A program made the position numbers and the translations under genes. Source: Pelagibacteraceae bacterium AG-430-E20 (GTDB taxonomy: Bacteria > Pseudomonadota > Alphaproteobacteria > Pelagibacterales > Pelagibacteraceae). Taken from it: 64,000 bases of DNA. Location: assembly GCA_003209915.1 (NCBI GenBank), contig QCOF01000003.1:67001-131000 (forward strand). The letters are read 5' to 3'. The notes under the pieces were generated by a model. It ran no database searches and had not been told where the DNA came from. It saw only the letters and a list, made by a program, of their open reading frames with translations. Within the stretch, counting starts at the first letter, position 1. Each line of letters starts with the position of its first letter. Below are positions 32,555 to 40,947 of this stretch, in pieces.

Positions 32555-32953
32555 ATGACTAAAGAATTTGAACAAATAAGTATCAAACCTGGGTTTATGA
32601 AACATAACGGTGGTGTTTTGTTTAGAACAATATCTGAAACGGAATATGAATTTAAATCTGTAATAAATAAAAATCATTTAAATGCTATAAGCATAACACA
32701 CGGTGGATATTTGTCGGCTTTGATTGACTCTGGAGCTGGAACTGCTGCTCATCGAGCTGCTGGTAATGTTCCCTGTGTAACAATTTCTCTAGACATAAAG
32801 TTTATTGGGTCCTCAAAAGAAGGTGACGAAATAGTTGGGCACACTAGAATTTTAAAAAGAACTAAAACACTTGTTTTTCTCTTTTGTGAACTCAGCTGTG
32901 ATAAAAAAATTATTACCTCCGCTTCAGGTATTTGGAAAATTTTAAAAAAATAA
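32555..32953 (+). CDS. PaaI-type hotdog thioesterase
   Basis: A 132-residue single hotdog-fold protein. The diagnostic region is NAISITHGGYLSALIDSGAGTAAH, with HGG starting the core helix and Asp as probable catalytic residue. A beta strand with TISLDIKFIGSSKEGDEI follows, as in PaaI/YbgC-like thioesterases. These hydrolyse acyl-CoA thioesters, and the specific acyl group is unknown. I chose the ATG at 32555; a longer frame from 32462 runs through the small membrane-peptide gene in another frame and adds only low-complexity residues. It probably shares a transcript with tRNA-Arg. Confidence 0.85.
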   Translation: MTKEFEQISIKPGFMKHNGGVLFRTISETEYEFKSVINKNHLNAISITHGGYLSALIDSGAGTAAHRAAGNVPCVTISLDIKFIGSSKEGDEIVGHTRILKRTKTLVFLFCELSCDKKIITSASGIWKILKK

Positions 32954-33058
32954 AATGAGAACTTTTTGCGCTCCGATTCGGTCATGTTTTAGTCTATTTT
33001 TGTTCTATAACTGCAACAATATCTGGTAGGTAAAAAAAAAATTATACCAAACATTGAA

Positions 33059-35539
33059 ATGAAAAAAAATAAAATTACTGCTGTTCTGGGGCCTACAAAC
33101 ACAGGAAAAACCCATCTCGCAATAGAAACTATGCTCTCATTTGAAACTGGAATGATTGGTTTTCCTCTAAGATTGTTAGCAAGAGAAGTATATGACAAAG
33201 TAATAAAAAAAATTAGCACTGACAAAGTTGCTTTAATCACTGGAGAAGAAAAAATTATTCCATCAAATGCAAAATATTTCTTATGCACAGTTGAGTCTAT
33301 GCCAATAGACAAATATTTAGAATTTGTTGCAGTAGATGAAATACAAATGTGCGCAGATCATGAAAGAGGTCATATTTTTACAGATAGACTTTTAAATATG
33401 AGGGGTGAAAAACTTACAATGTTAATGGGATCTAATACTATAAAGAATATTATTACTAAGTTAGATGGCGATATAGAGTTTATAAATAGAGATAGACTGT
33501 CAAAACTTACCTATTCAGGTCATAAAAAAATTTCTAGAATAAATAGAAAAACGGCAATTATAGCATTTTCTGCAGAAGAAGTTTATGCAATAGCTGAGCT
33601 AATAAGAAGACAAAAGGGTGGGGCAGCTATAGTAATGGGTTCGCTTAGTCCTAAAACAAGAAATGCTCAAGTGGAATTATATCAGTCAGGAGATGTGGAT
33701 TTTTTAGTTGCAACTGATGCTATTGGAATGGGTATTAATATGGATTTAGAGCATGTTTATTTTTCTAATCTTAAAAAATTTGATGGAAAAAAATTAAGGA
33801 GACTTAATCTTTCTGAAATAGGTCAAATAGCTGGAAGAGCTGGAAGATATTTAAATGATGGAAGTTTTGGTATAACTGGAGAATGTAAAGAAATAACAGC
33901 TGAAGATGTAGATCTCTTAGAGAGTCATAAATTTGAGGAAATAAGAACTTTATTTTGGAGGAATTCAAATTTAAATTTTAATAACTCTTCTAGTTTAATT
34001 AAAAGTTTAGATGAAAAACCTCACATGGAATGGTTGAGAAAGATACATGAATGTGAAGATGAAAAAGCTCTTAAATATTTTTTAAAAGATACTAATTTTA
34101 ATAATTTAAAATTTGATGAGATAACTCTAAGTCTACTATGGGAGTGCTGTCAAATTCCTGATTTTGTAAAAAAAACTTATGGTAACCATTATCAGGTTAT
34201 TGGTAGTGTATTTAAATTTTTAAGTAGTGATAAAAGAGTGATTTCCAACGATTATATGAGATTACAGCTATTGAAACTTGACAAATTAGATGGAAATGTT
34301 GACTCTTTATCAAATAGAATTGCAAATGTTAGGACTTGGTCATATGTTTCAAATAAAAATAATTGGGTAGAAAATCAAGATTATTGGATCGAGAAAACTA
34401 AACATTTAGAAGATAGACTTTCAGATAGACTTCATGAAGAACTTACTAAAACCTTTATTGATAAAAGAGCAAGTGTTCTTGCAAGAGGATTAAAACAAGA
34501 CATGGAATTTAAAACAGAAATCTTGGAAAACAACGATGTAATGATCGATGAACAATTTATTGGAAAAATCAATGGGTTAAAATTAGAATTAGACCTGAAA
34601 AAAGGTGCTCTAGAGACAGATATCAAATCCTTAAAAAAAGCAGCAAGACAGACTATTGGCCCAGAACTTGAGAGAAGAATTCAGTCAATTATTGATACAG
34701 GTTTAATTCAACTCGGTGAAGATTTCAAAATTTATTGGAACAAATTTCCCATTGCAAAACTTTCTCCAGGTATCGATTATCTAAATCCTAATTTTACTTT
34801 ATTAATAGATGACATAATTGATCAGGGTCCTAAACAAAAATTAAATGAATATATTTACGGGTGGATTCAAACCAAAATTAATGAGGTATTAAAAAGTCTT
34901 ATTGACCTAAAAAATATTAAAGAAAATAACTCATCGATAAAAGCTTTAGCCTATCAGCTTTATGAAAATAATGGTGTCTTAAAGAGAGATCAGGTATCTG
35001 AATATTTAAAAAATTTAGGTCAAAATGAGAGAAAAATTCTTAGAGAATTAGGTGTAAAATTTGGACGGTATCATGTGTTTCTGCATCAATTAATTAAGCC
35101 TGAAGCTGTTTCTTTAAGGACTCTATTGTGGAAAAATTTTCATCAAAAATTTTATAATTTAAAACCCCCCACATTTGGTCTTAACTTTGTAGACAATAAA
35201 GACTTAAAAAATCAAAATTTCATGCTTTTATGTGGATTTGAAAAATTTGACGCATTCTTTGTTAGGATAGATATTCTAGAAAGGCTATTTATGTTAATCA
35301 TTAATTTAAGTTCAAAAAAAAAAAGCGACATTAAAGTAGTTCCTGAAATGTTGAATTTATTAGGATGCAGTAAAGAAAACTTTAAAAAACTTTTAATGAA
35401 AATGAATTATAAAGTATTTGAAAAAGAAAAAGAAATATATTTTAAATACAATCCAATTAAAAAATTCAAAAAAGCTCCAGTTAAAAAAGTTTCAAAAGAA
35501 AATCCATTTGAAGTTTTAAAAAATTTAAACCTTAGATAG
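33059..35539 (+). CDS. SUV3-like superfamily 2 RNA/DNA helicase
   Basis: An 826-residue helicase resembling the mitochondrial SUV3 degradosome helicase and its alphaproteobacterial relatives. Walker A is GPTNTGKTHL (residues 11-20), the DExH-type motif is DEIQM (93-97), and the second RecA fold carries ATDAIGMGINM and the arginine-finger motif QIAGRAGRY. A helical C-terminal half follows, ending in a lysine-rich tail. SUV3 unwinds RNA for 3'-5' decay with PNPase. A pnp gene lies far away at the window end, so partnership is only a family-based idea. The upstream 105 nt hold no gene. A TerB-like gene starts 5 nt later. Confidence 0.88.
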   Translation: MKKNKITAVLGPTNTGKTHLAIETMLSFETGMIGFPLRLLAREVYDKVIKKISTDKVALITGEEKIIPSNAKYFLCTVESMPIDKYLEFVAVDEIQMCADHERGHIFTDRLLNMRGEKLTMLMGSNTIKNIITKLDGDIEFINRDRLSKLTYSGHKKISRINRKTAIIAFSAEEVYAIAELIRRQKGGAAIVMGSLSPKTRNAQVELYQSGDVDFLVATDAIGMGINMDLEHVYFSNLKKFDGKKLRRLNLSEIGQIAGRAGRYLNDGSFGITGECKEITAEDVDLLESHKFEEIRTLFWRNSNLNFNNSSSLIKSLDEKPHMEWLRKIHECEDEKALKYFLKDTNFNNLKFDEITLSLLWECCQIPDFVKKTYGNHYQVIGSVFKFLSSDKRVISNDYMRLQLLKLDKLDGNVDSLSNRIANVRTWSYVSNKNNWVENQDYWIEKTKHLEDRLSDRLHEELTKTFIDKRASVLARGLKQDMEFKTEILENNDVMIDEQFIGKINGLKLELDLKKGALETDIKSLKKAARQTIGPELERRIQSIIDTGLIQLGEDFKIYWNKFPIAKLSPGIDYLNPNFTLLIDDIIDQGPKQKLNEYIYGWIQTKINEVLKSLIDLKNIKENNSSIKALAYQLYENNGVLKRDQVSEYLKNLGQNERKILRELGVKFGRYHVFLHQLIKPEAVSLRTLLWKNFHQKFYNLKPPTFGLNFVDNKDLKNQNFMLLCGFEKFDAFFVRIDILERLFMLIINLSSKKKSDIKVVPEMLNLLGCSKENFKKLLMKMNYKVFEKEKEIYFKYNPIKKFKKAPVKKVSKENPFEVLKNLNLR

Positions 35540-35544
35540 TCATT

Positions 35545-35961
35545 ATGTTTTTTAAGAAAGATGATAAAAAAATTGAAGATAGCTTTCTAATTAAAGTCGG
35601 TGCTTTGTTAATCCATACAGCTAAAATTGATGAAAATTATACTGAAAATGAAGAGGAAATAATTAAAAAAACGCTCTTAGAATTGGGAGTTAAAAATGAA
35701 AATATTTCTTCCACAATTAAAGAAGCAAAAATTATTGAGGAAAATTCAAATCAAATCCTTGAATTTACTAGAGAAGTGAAAAATTTATCTGAGAATGAAA
35801 AAATAAAAATAATAGAGGCACTCTGGGCTATAATATATTCAAATAAAGATGCTGATTTATACGAGACTAATTTAATGAGACGACTTGCTGGGCTTCTTTA
35901 TATAGATAGCAAAGTAATGGGAGATATTAAAAACAAAATTAAAGATGAAAATTTGAAATGA
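35545..35961 (+). CDS. TerB-like helical protein
   Basis: A 138-residue, mostly helical protein. The segment from about residue 15 on has regularly spaced acidic pairs ([13 protein letters not shown] near 34-46 and LYIDSKV near 122), as in TerB/DUF533-type proteins that may bind divalent metal. Function in the cell is unknown, and despite the family name nothing here points to tellurite resistance. It is linked with the helicase (5-nt gap) and overlaps fdxA by 4 nt (ATGA), a conserved-looking cluster in this group. Confidence 0.65.
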   Translation: MFFKKDDKKIEDSFLIKVGALLIHTAKIDENYTENEEEIIKKTLLELGVKNENISSTIKEAKIIEENSNQILEFTREVKNLSENEKIKIIEALWAIIYSNKDADLYETNLMRRLAGLLYIDSKVMGDIKNKIKDENLK

Positions 35962-36284
35962 CATATCTTGTTAATGATAATTGCATTAAATGTAAATTAA
36001 CTGACTGCGTTGATGTATGTCCGGTAGATTGCTTTTATGAAGGGAAAAATATGCTTGTAATTAAACCGGATGAGTGTATAGATTGTGGCGTTTGCGAGCC
36101 AGAGTGTCCAGTTGACGCCATTAAAGCTGATACCGAACCTGGAAGTGAAAGATGGCTAGAGATTAATACCAAATATTCTGAGATCTGGCCAAACATAAGT
36201 GAAAAAAAAGATCCTCCACTGGATCATGAAAAATTTAAGGATGAGCAAAATAAGTACGAAAAATATTTTAAAGAAAATCTTTAA
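35958..36284 (+). CDS. fdxA: 7Fe ferredoxin
   Basis: A 108-residue FdxA-type ferredoxin with a 3Fe-4S and a 4Fe-4S cluster. Cysteines lie at 9, 12, 17, 21 and 25, and at 40, 43, 46 and 50 ([11 protein letters not shown]), each set ending in CPVD. The ~50-residue C-terminal extension is typical of proteobacterial FdxA. It is an electron carrier in the cytoplasm with unknown partners. The start overlaps the TerB-like stop, and the last 44 nt overlap the start of the CarD gene in another frame. The fdxA-CarD pairing is also seen in other Alphaproteobacteria. Confidence 0.93.
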   Translation: MTYLVNDNCIKCKLTDCVDVCPVDCFYEGKNMLVIKPDECIDCGVCEPECPVDAIKADTEPGSERWLEINTKYSEIWPNISEKKDPPLDHEKFKDEQNKYEKYFKENL

Positions 36285-37143
36285 CAGAAAAGCCGAAAAA
36301 AAAGTGAAAAGAAAAGTTACTAAAAAAAAGGTTACTAAAAAAAAGGTTGCTAAAATTAAGCAAAAAAAAACAAAAAAAATAATTACCAAAAAAATTAAAA
36401 AAGTTTCAAAAAAAGTTCCTACAAAATCTATAAAACCAAAAACAAATAAAAAAACAGTTTCTACTCCAGCAGAAACAAAGGTTGACAACCTAAGAATCTC
36501 TAAAACTAATGAGGTAAAACCAGAGATAAAGAAAGTTAAAAAACAAGAAACTGAAAAAAGAGAATTCAAAATCAAAGATTATGTTGTTTATCCTAAACAT
36601 GGTGTTGGACAAATTACAGAGTTTAAAAAAATCAATATAGGTGGAATAGACGTTGAGACTTATGTTATAAAATTTGAAAAGGATAAAGCTAATGGAATGG
36701 TGCCAGTTAATAAGCAGTCTCATTTAAGACCCTTAGCAACTATTAATCAGGTCAATAAATGTATTTCAATTCTTAAAAGTAAGCCAAAAATAAAAAGATC
36801 AATGTGGAGTAGACGGGCACAAGAATATGAGGCAAAAATTTCTTCTGGAAAAATTTATGAATTAGCAGAAGTAGTCAGAGATTTGAATAAAGGTGATGAT
36901 CTGATGGTTGATCAATCTTATAGTGAAAGACAACTCTTTGAAAAAGCTTATGAAAGAATTTTATCTGAGTTTCAGATTATTTTGAATTTATCACTAGAGG
37001 ACACTCAAAAAAAATTAGATAAAGCCTTAAAAAGAAACATGGGTAGTCAAGCACAAACTGCACCTATAGCATCTAAAGCAACTTCAACAGAACTACCAGT
37101 AGACGAACCAATTTCAGATACAGACGAACCTATTGAGGAGTAA
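36241..37143 (+). CDS. carD: CarD/CdnL-family transcription regulator with long lysine-rich N-terminal tail
   Basis: About 300 residues. The C-terminal part (from about residue 109) is a CarD/CdnL domain: [19 protein letters not shown] begins the RNA polymerase-interacting Tudor-like fold, then the helical DNA-contacting part with [16 protein letters not shown] and [15 protein letters not shown]. CarD stabilises open promoter complexes. The first ~105 residues are disordered-looking and about half lysine, with [15 protein letters not shown] repeats like histone H1 tails. I prefer the ATG at 36241 over 36199 because the extra 14 codons lie inside fdxA, but either overlaps it. A strong bidirectional terminator follows. 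Confidence 0.85.
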   Translation: MSKISTKNILKKIFNRKAEKKVKRKVTKKKVTKKKVAKIKQKKTKKIITKKIKKVSKKVPTKSIKPKTNKKTVSTPAETKVDNLRISKTNEVKPEIKKVKKQETEKREFKIKDYVVYPKHGVGQITEFKKINIGGIDVETYVIKFEKDKANGMVPVNKQSHLRPLATINQVNKCISILKSKPKIKRSMWSRRAQEYEAKISSGKIYELAEVVRDLNKGDDLMVDQSYSERQLFEKAYERILSEFQIILNLSLEDTQKKLDKALKRNMGSQAQTAPIASKATSTELPVDEPISDTDEPIEE

Positions 37144-37148
37144 AAAAA

Positions 37149-37190
37149 AACGCCTCTCACACAAATTGTAATGAGAAGCGTTTTTTGTAA
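37149..37190. terminator. Bidirectional intrinsic terminator between carD and the Lys-rich peptide gene
   Basis: AACGCCTCTCA (37149-37159) pairs with TGAGAAGCGTT (37172-37182) with one internal mismatch (C/A). T6 lies downstream on the plus strand and, reading the minus strand, a run of T9 follows the same stem. It thus fits termination of carD and of the convergent 29-residue peptide gene. It is one of the few classical terminators in the window. Confidence 0.85.
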
Positions 37191-37204
37191 AGAATACTAA
37201 GTTA

Positions 37205-37294
37205 CTATCTTCTTCTTTTTTTTGCTTTTTTCTTAGCTTTTTTCTTAGCTTTTTTCTTAGTTTTCTTTGCCGCTTTTTTTCTTTTCTTAGGCAT
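37205..37294 (-). CDS. Lysine-repeat micropeptide, 29 residues
   Basis: A 30-codon frame starting MPKKRKKAAKK, continuing with three tandem KKKA units and ending in KKRRR. Seventeen or more residues are lysine and there are no acidic residues. The ATG is preceded by GGGAGCTAAAG, a clear Shine-Dalgarno about 6 nt upstream, and the gene ends just before the bidirectional terminator, so it looks like a genuine transcription unit. It could be a nucleic-acid or ribosome-bound peptide, comparable to small basic ribosome-associated proteins, but I recognise no family. The DNA repeat AAGAAAAAAGCT occurs in tandem. Confidence 0.6.
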   Translation of the reverse strand: MPKKRKKAAKKTKKKAKKKAKKKAKKRRR

Positions 37295-37495
37295 CTTTAG
37301 CTCCCTGTTTTAGTTAAACGAATCAAAATGATTCGCTATTACTATATTTTTATTTTTTTCTATAAGTTATGTCAAACCTTTAATTAAAACCTAAAATTTA
37401 AAAAATTATTTTTTATTTCTTGTTTTTTTTTTAAATTTTAATCTATTAATTAAGTTAATGTTTATGCGGTTAATAAACCATATTATAAAAATAAA
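37295..37495. other. AT-rich region upstream of the Lys-rich peptide gene
   Basis: About 200 non-coding bases between the micropeptide start and the acyl-CoA synthetase stop, both minus strand. A palindrome CGAATCA-AAA-TGATTCG at 37319-37335 lies 25 nt upstream of the micropeptide ATG, either an operator or a leader hairpin. Another partial inverted repeat (ATGTTTAT ... ATAAACCAT, about 37457-37480) sits just beyond the synthetase stop. The rest is poly-A/T with no frame. Confidence 0.45.
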
Positions 37496-39193
37496 TTAAT
37501 AAAGATTTTCTAAATGATTTTTATATTTCTGAATAATTTTATATCTTTTTAATTTTAATGTTGGAGTTACCAGTCCATTTTCAATTGTAAATTGATCTTT
37601 AATGACAATAAATTTTTTTATTTTTTCTATTTTTGATAAATTTTTATTTACTATTTCTAATTCTTTTAAAATTATCTCATCAGTTATGTTGGGTTTTTCT
37701 TTATTAAAAACTAATAACGCAACCAAATAAGGTTTATTATCACCATACACTAAAGTTTGCTCAACAAAATCAATTTTTAATAAATCATTTTCAATTTTTA
37801 TTGGTGAAATATTTTCTCCCCCAGGTGTAATTAGAATATCTTTTTTTCTATCTGTAATTTTTAAGTATTTGTTTTCAAAATGACCTACATCACCAGTAGA
37901 TAACCATCCATCATTTAAAACTTTTTTAGTTTCTTCCTCATTATTCCAATAGCCTAACATTACATTTTCGCCCTTAACCAAGATCTCACCATCATCTGCT
38001 ATTTTAACCTCATTTGCAGCAAAAGCAGGTCCAACAGTATCAATTCTTATATGATCTTTTGGATTACAACTAACCACTGGAGAGGTTTCTGTTAAGCCAT
38101 ATCCTTGTAATGTCGGTAATCCTATTGCATTTAAAAATACCCCCACATCTTTATCTAAAGCACCACCTCCAGAAATAAATAATTTCAGAGAACCGCCAAA
38201 TTGTGCTTTAATTTTTTTTCTAACTAATTTTTCACAAATAAAATTTTGAACTTTTTCTAAATTAGACAATTTATTTTTAAAGAAAGCTTTTTCTCCAAGA
38301 GAAAGCATTTTGTTGATAAGATATTTTTTTAAGCCATTTGTTTTATTAAAAGATGCATTTATCTTTTGATATAAATTTTGATAAAATCTTGGGACAGCGG
38401 TCATTATATCAGGATTACATTCAACCATATTTTTTATCAGTTTTTCTATGCTTTCAGCATAAAACACCTTGGCCCCCAATGCTATCTGAACAAATTGAAC
38501 AGTATGCTCATACGAGTGTGACAATGGTAACCAGGTTAAAAACCTGGCTTTTTTTGAAGTAAAATCTTTGAGTAAAAATAAAGCTCCTTCACAATTACTT
38601 AATATTCCTCCATGACTTAACATTACACCTTTGGGGTTTCCTTGTGTGCCTGAGGTATAAATTATACAAGCAATATCTTTTCTAGAAATATCTAAATTAA
38701 GAAAATTTTTTTCCTGATATTTTTTTTTTTCAAAAATATTTTTGATGCACATAATATCATTTGCGTCTTTTATCTGTTCAAAAGATAATATTTTTTTTAT
38801 GAAAGGTTTAGATTTAATTATTTTTTTAATTTTATCATATTGTATAGCATCTGAAACAATTACAACTGATGGGTTGCAATCATTAATTAAATATTCGTAA
38901 TCTCTTTCTACATAGGTCGTATAAGCTGGAACAGTGATACCTTTTGATAACATTATTGCTAAATCAGAGATCATCCATTCAGGTCTATTCTCTGAAATTA
39001 ACAAACAACGGTCTTTATTTTCTATAAATGAACTTAACTCTTGAGACAGTTTTAAAATATTTAAATACGTTTCTTTCCATGTGAATTCATTTTCAAAATT
39101 TTTTAATGATTTCAAAAAAATTTGATCAGGCTTTTCTTTTAAGTACTGTTGATAAAAAAGTTCTAAAAGATTATTTTGTTTCTTTATTTCCAT
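37496..39193 (-). CDS. Long-chain acyl-CoA synthetase-like AMP-binding enzyme
   Basis: A 565-residue ANL-superfamily adenylate-forming enzyme. The phosphate loop is YTSGTQGNPKG (residues 179-189). GYGLTETSPVVS gives the A5 motif, and WLSTGDVG and TDRKKDILITPGGENISP give A7 and A8. It resembles FadD/FAA1-type ligases that activate fatty acids with ATP and CoA. The exact chain length is unknown. I chose the ATG at 39193: the longer frame from 39229 would translate the 3' end of tRNA-Leu. The tRNA's CCA ends 6 nt upstream, so the mRNA left after tRNA processing would be almost leaderless. Confidence 0.9.
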   Translation of the reverse strand: MEIKKQNNLLELFYQQYLKEKPDQIFLKSLKNFENEFTWKETYLNILKLSQELSSFIENKDRCLLISENRPEWMISDLAIMLSKGITVPAYTTYVERDYEYLINDCNPSVVIVSDAIQYDKIKKIIKSKPFIKKILSFEQIKDANDIMCIKNIFEKKKYQEKNFLNLDISRKDIACIIYTSGTQGNPKGVMLSHGGILSNCEGALFLLKDFTSKKARFLTWLPLSHSYEHTVQFVQIALGAKVFYAESIEKLIKNMVECNPDIMTAVPRFYQNLYQKINASFNKTNGLKKYLINKMLSLGEKAFFKNKLSNLEKVQNFICEKLVRKKIKAQFGGSLKLFISGGGALDKDVGVFLNAIGLPTLQGYGLTETSPVVSCNPKDHIRIDTVGPAFAANEVKIADDGEILVKGENVMLGYWNNEEETKKVLNDGWLSTGDVGHFENKYLKITDRKKDILITPGGENISPIKIENDLLKIDFVEQTLVYGDNKPYLVALLVFNKEKPNITDEIILKELEIVNKNLSKIEKIKKFIVIKDQFTIENGLVTPTLKLKRYKIIQKYKNHLENLY

Positions 39194-39199
39194 ATCTTT

Positions 39200-39284
39200 T
39201 GGTGGGCGAAGAGAGAATCGAACTCTCACTTCTTGCGAAACACGATTTTGAGTCGTGCGCGTCTACCAGTTCCGCCATTCGCCC
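39200..39284 (-). tRNA. tRNA-Leu (anticodon CAA)
   Basis: An 85-nt class II tRNA on the minus strand: acceptor GGGCGAA/TTCGCCC, D-arm TGGCGGAACTGGTAGACGC, anticodon stem CACGA/TCGTG with loop CTCAAAA giving CAA, variable arm TTTCGCAAGAAG, T-arm GAGAGTTCGATTCTCTC, discriminator A and encoded CCA. The acyl-CoA synthetase ATG follows 6 nt after the CCA on the same strand. Confidence 0.97.
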
Positions 39285-39346
39285 GCTAATTTGAATTAAA
39301 TTATATTTAAATAGTATAAGAACTAAAATTATATTAAAACCAAAAA

Positions 39347-39952
39347 ATGTTTCAAACTCTTTACAGGAAATGTTTAGATTTAGCATCACATAAGAGCTCA
39401 AACTTTTATTTGGGATTAGTTTCGTTTATTGAAAGTTCATTTTTTCCCATACCTCCAGACGTAATGATTGTACCTATGGTCATTGCAAAGAAAAAAAATT
39501 ACATAAAAATATTTTTGATAGCATCCATTTTTTCAGTTTTAGGAGGGGTTTTTGGGTACTTCTTGGGATCATTTTTTTATGATCTATCTTTTAGTGTGAT
39601 CGAGTTTTATGGATATGAAAATAAAGTTGAAAAATTAAAATATAATCTATCTATTGGAGAGGGATTTCTAGCTTGGCTAAGTATACTCTTTTTAGCAGGT
39701 TTTACTCCTTTGCCTTATAAAGCTTTCACAATTGCTAGCGGACTAATTGGTTTTAATCTATTCATATTTATTCTTGTAAGTCTAATCTCTAGAAGCCTAA
39801 GGTTTTTTATTATTTCTTACTTGTCCTATAAATTTGGACATTTATTTACTGATTTTATGAACAAGCATGGATCAAAATGGTTTACCATTTTGGGGATATT
39901 GCTTGTTATTATATTCTTAATAATATTTTTATTTTATAAATTTAATGTTTAA
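39347..39952 (+). CDS. YqaA/DedA family membrane protein
   Basis: A 201-residue integral membrane protein with about five hydrophobic segments. It has the DedA/SNARE-associated core: ESSFFPIPPDVMIVPM near residues 29-44, GGVFGYFLGSFF near 66-77, and a FTPLPYKAFTIASGL segment near 122-136. DedA-type proteins are linked to lipid scrambling and membrane homeostasis. The shorter YqaA branch fits this length. It is the first of three overlapping genes (8-nt overlap with dsbB), which suggests joint expression. It diverges from tRNA-Leu across ~60 nt. Confidence 0.85.
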   Translation: MFQTLYRKCLDLASHKSSNFYLGLVSFIESSFFPIPPDVMIVPMVIAKKKNYIKIFLIASIFSVLGGVFGYFLGSFFYDLSFSVIEFYGYENKVEKLKYNLSIGEGFLAWLSILFLAGFTPLPYKAFTIASGLIGFNLFIFILVSLISRSLRFFIISYLSYKFGHLFTDFMNKHGSKWFTILGILLVIIFLIIFLFYKFNV

Positions 39953-40430
39953 CCTCAGCAAAAAAAATTTATTTACAGTTATATTTTTAATAAGCTTTAT
40001 TGCTTTAGTATCAGCATATTTTATAGAATACATTCTTGGTCATCAGCCTTGTAATCTTTGTCTATATGAAAGGATTCCATATTTTTTGGCAATCTTAATT
40101 GTATTAATAAATTATAAATACAATAAACAAGAAAAGTATATAATTCTCTCATTGGCTATAATTTTTTTGATAGCAACAATATTGTCTTTATATCACTTAG
40201 GAATTGAACAAGGTTTTATACAAGAGTCTTTACTTTGCGATCTTGAAAAGGGAGCAAATATTCTTGATAAGGACGAAATATTAAAGCAATTACAACAAAA
40301 AAATATAAGTTGCAAAGATGTAACATTTAAAATTTTTGGATTATCGCTTACAAGCTACAATATAATAATTTCTATATTATTAACTATTACTTTAATAAGA
40401 TTTTACTTTGGATATGAAAACAGTAGATAA
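39945..40430 (+). CDS. dsbB: Disulfide bond formation protein B family
   Basis: A 161-residue membrane protein with four predicted helices. The first periplasmic loop has GHQPCNLCLYERIPY with redox Cys36 and Cys39. The second loop contains Cys98 (LLCDLEKG) and Cys123 (NISCKDV), standing for the DsbB second pair. DsbB reoxidises DsbA and passes electrons to ubiquinone, which fits its placing next to coq7, a ubiquinone biosynthesis gene. It overlaps both neighbours (8 nt upstream, 23 nt downstream). No dsbA is in the window. Confidence 0.92.
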   Translation: MFNLSKKNLFTVIFLISFIALVSAYFIEYILGHQPCNLCLYERIPYFLAILIVLINYKYNKQEKYIILSLAIIFLIATILSLYHLGIEQGFIQESLLCDLEKGANILDKDEILKQLQQKNISCKDVTFKIFGLSLTSYNIIISILLTITLIRFYFGYENSR

Positions 40431-40947
40431 AAAAAGAATTGAGGAGTTTATAAGGGTTGATCACGCTGGAGAAAGAGGTGCTGTTAAAATTTACGAAGGC
40501 CAATTACTTGCTTTAAATACATTTGTTAAAAATGACAAACTAAAGAAAACTATTGAGGAAATGAAAGTTCATGAAAAAGAACATCGTGATTTTTTTGAAA
40601 AAGAAATAAAAAAAAGAAATATAGCTCCAACGAAATTTTTGCCTCTATGGGATTTGTTAGGTGTAGGTTTGGGCTTTGGGTCTACTTTGTTAGGTAAAAA
40701 AGCTGCCATGCTTTGCACTGCTTCTGTTGAAGAAGTTATTGATGAACATTACTTAAGTCAAATTAAACAACTTGATAATAGTGAAAAAATCTTGAAGAAA
40801 AAAATTATAAAATTTAGAGAAGATGAGTTAAATCATAAAGATATAGCTTATGAAAAAGGTGCAACCAAAAAAGGACCATACTCGATTTTAGATAAGTTAA
40901 TAAAAACTGGTTCTAAAATTGCAATAAATATATCCGAAAAAATCTAA
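40408..40947 (+). CDS. coq7: Demethoxyubiquinone hydroxylase (Coq7)
   Basis: A 179-residue di-iron monooxygenase for the C6 (DMQ to hydroxy-quinol) step of ubiquinone synthesis. The ligand set is complete: Glu22 in VDHAGERGA, E56-x2-H59 in EKEH, Glu109 in SVEEVIDEHY, and E140-x2-H143 in DELNH. The start overlaps dsbB by 23 nt. An ATG two codons later (40414) is equally possible. It ends sharing 4 nt with the convergent HNH gene. The oxygen-dependent enzyme indicates aerobic respiration with ubiquinone. Confidence 0.96.
   Translation: MDMKTVDKKRIEEFIRVDHAGERGAVKIYEGQLLALNTFVKNDKLKKTIEEMKVHEKEHRDFFEKEIKKRNIAPTKFLPLWDLLGVGLGFGSTLLGKKAAMLCTASVEEVIDEHYLSQIKQLDNSEKILKKKIIKFREDELNHKDIAYEKGATKKGPYSILDKLIKTGSKIAINISEKI

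Noticed and set aside
32989-33312. Minus-strand frame of 107 codons opposite the helicase start.
   Set aside because: Antisense to the conserved Walker A region; no supporting features.
36156-36575. Minus-strand frame of 139 codons, Phe/Leu-rich, opposite the carD tail.
   Set aside because: It is the mirror of lysine codons (AAA read as TTT); not a membrane protein gene.
37205-37294. Tandem AAGAAAAAAGCT units considered as a CRISPR or satellite repeat.
   Set aside because: They are in-frame lysine-alanine codons in a short gene, with no spacers.
39194-39229. Longer N-terminus for the acyl-CoA synthetase (12 more codons).
   Set aside because: Those codons lie in the 3' end of tRNA-Leu (39200-39284); the ATG at 39193 fits conserved sequence and the tRNA boundary.
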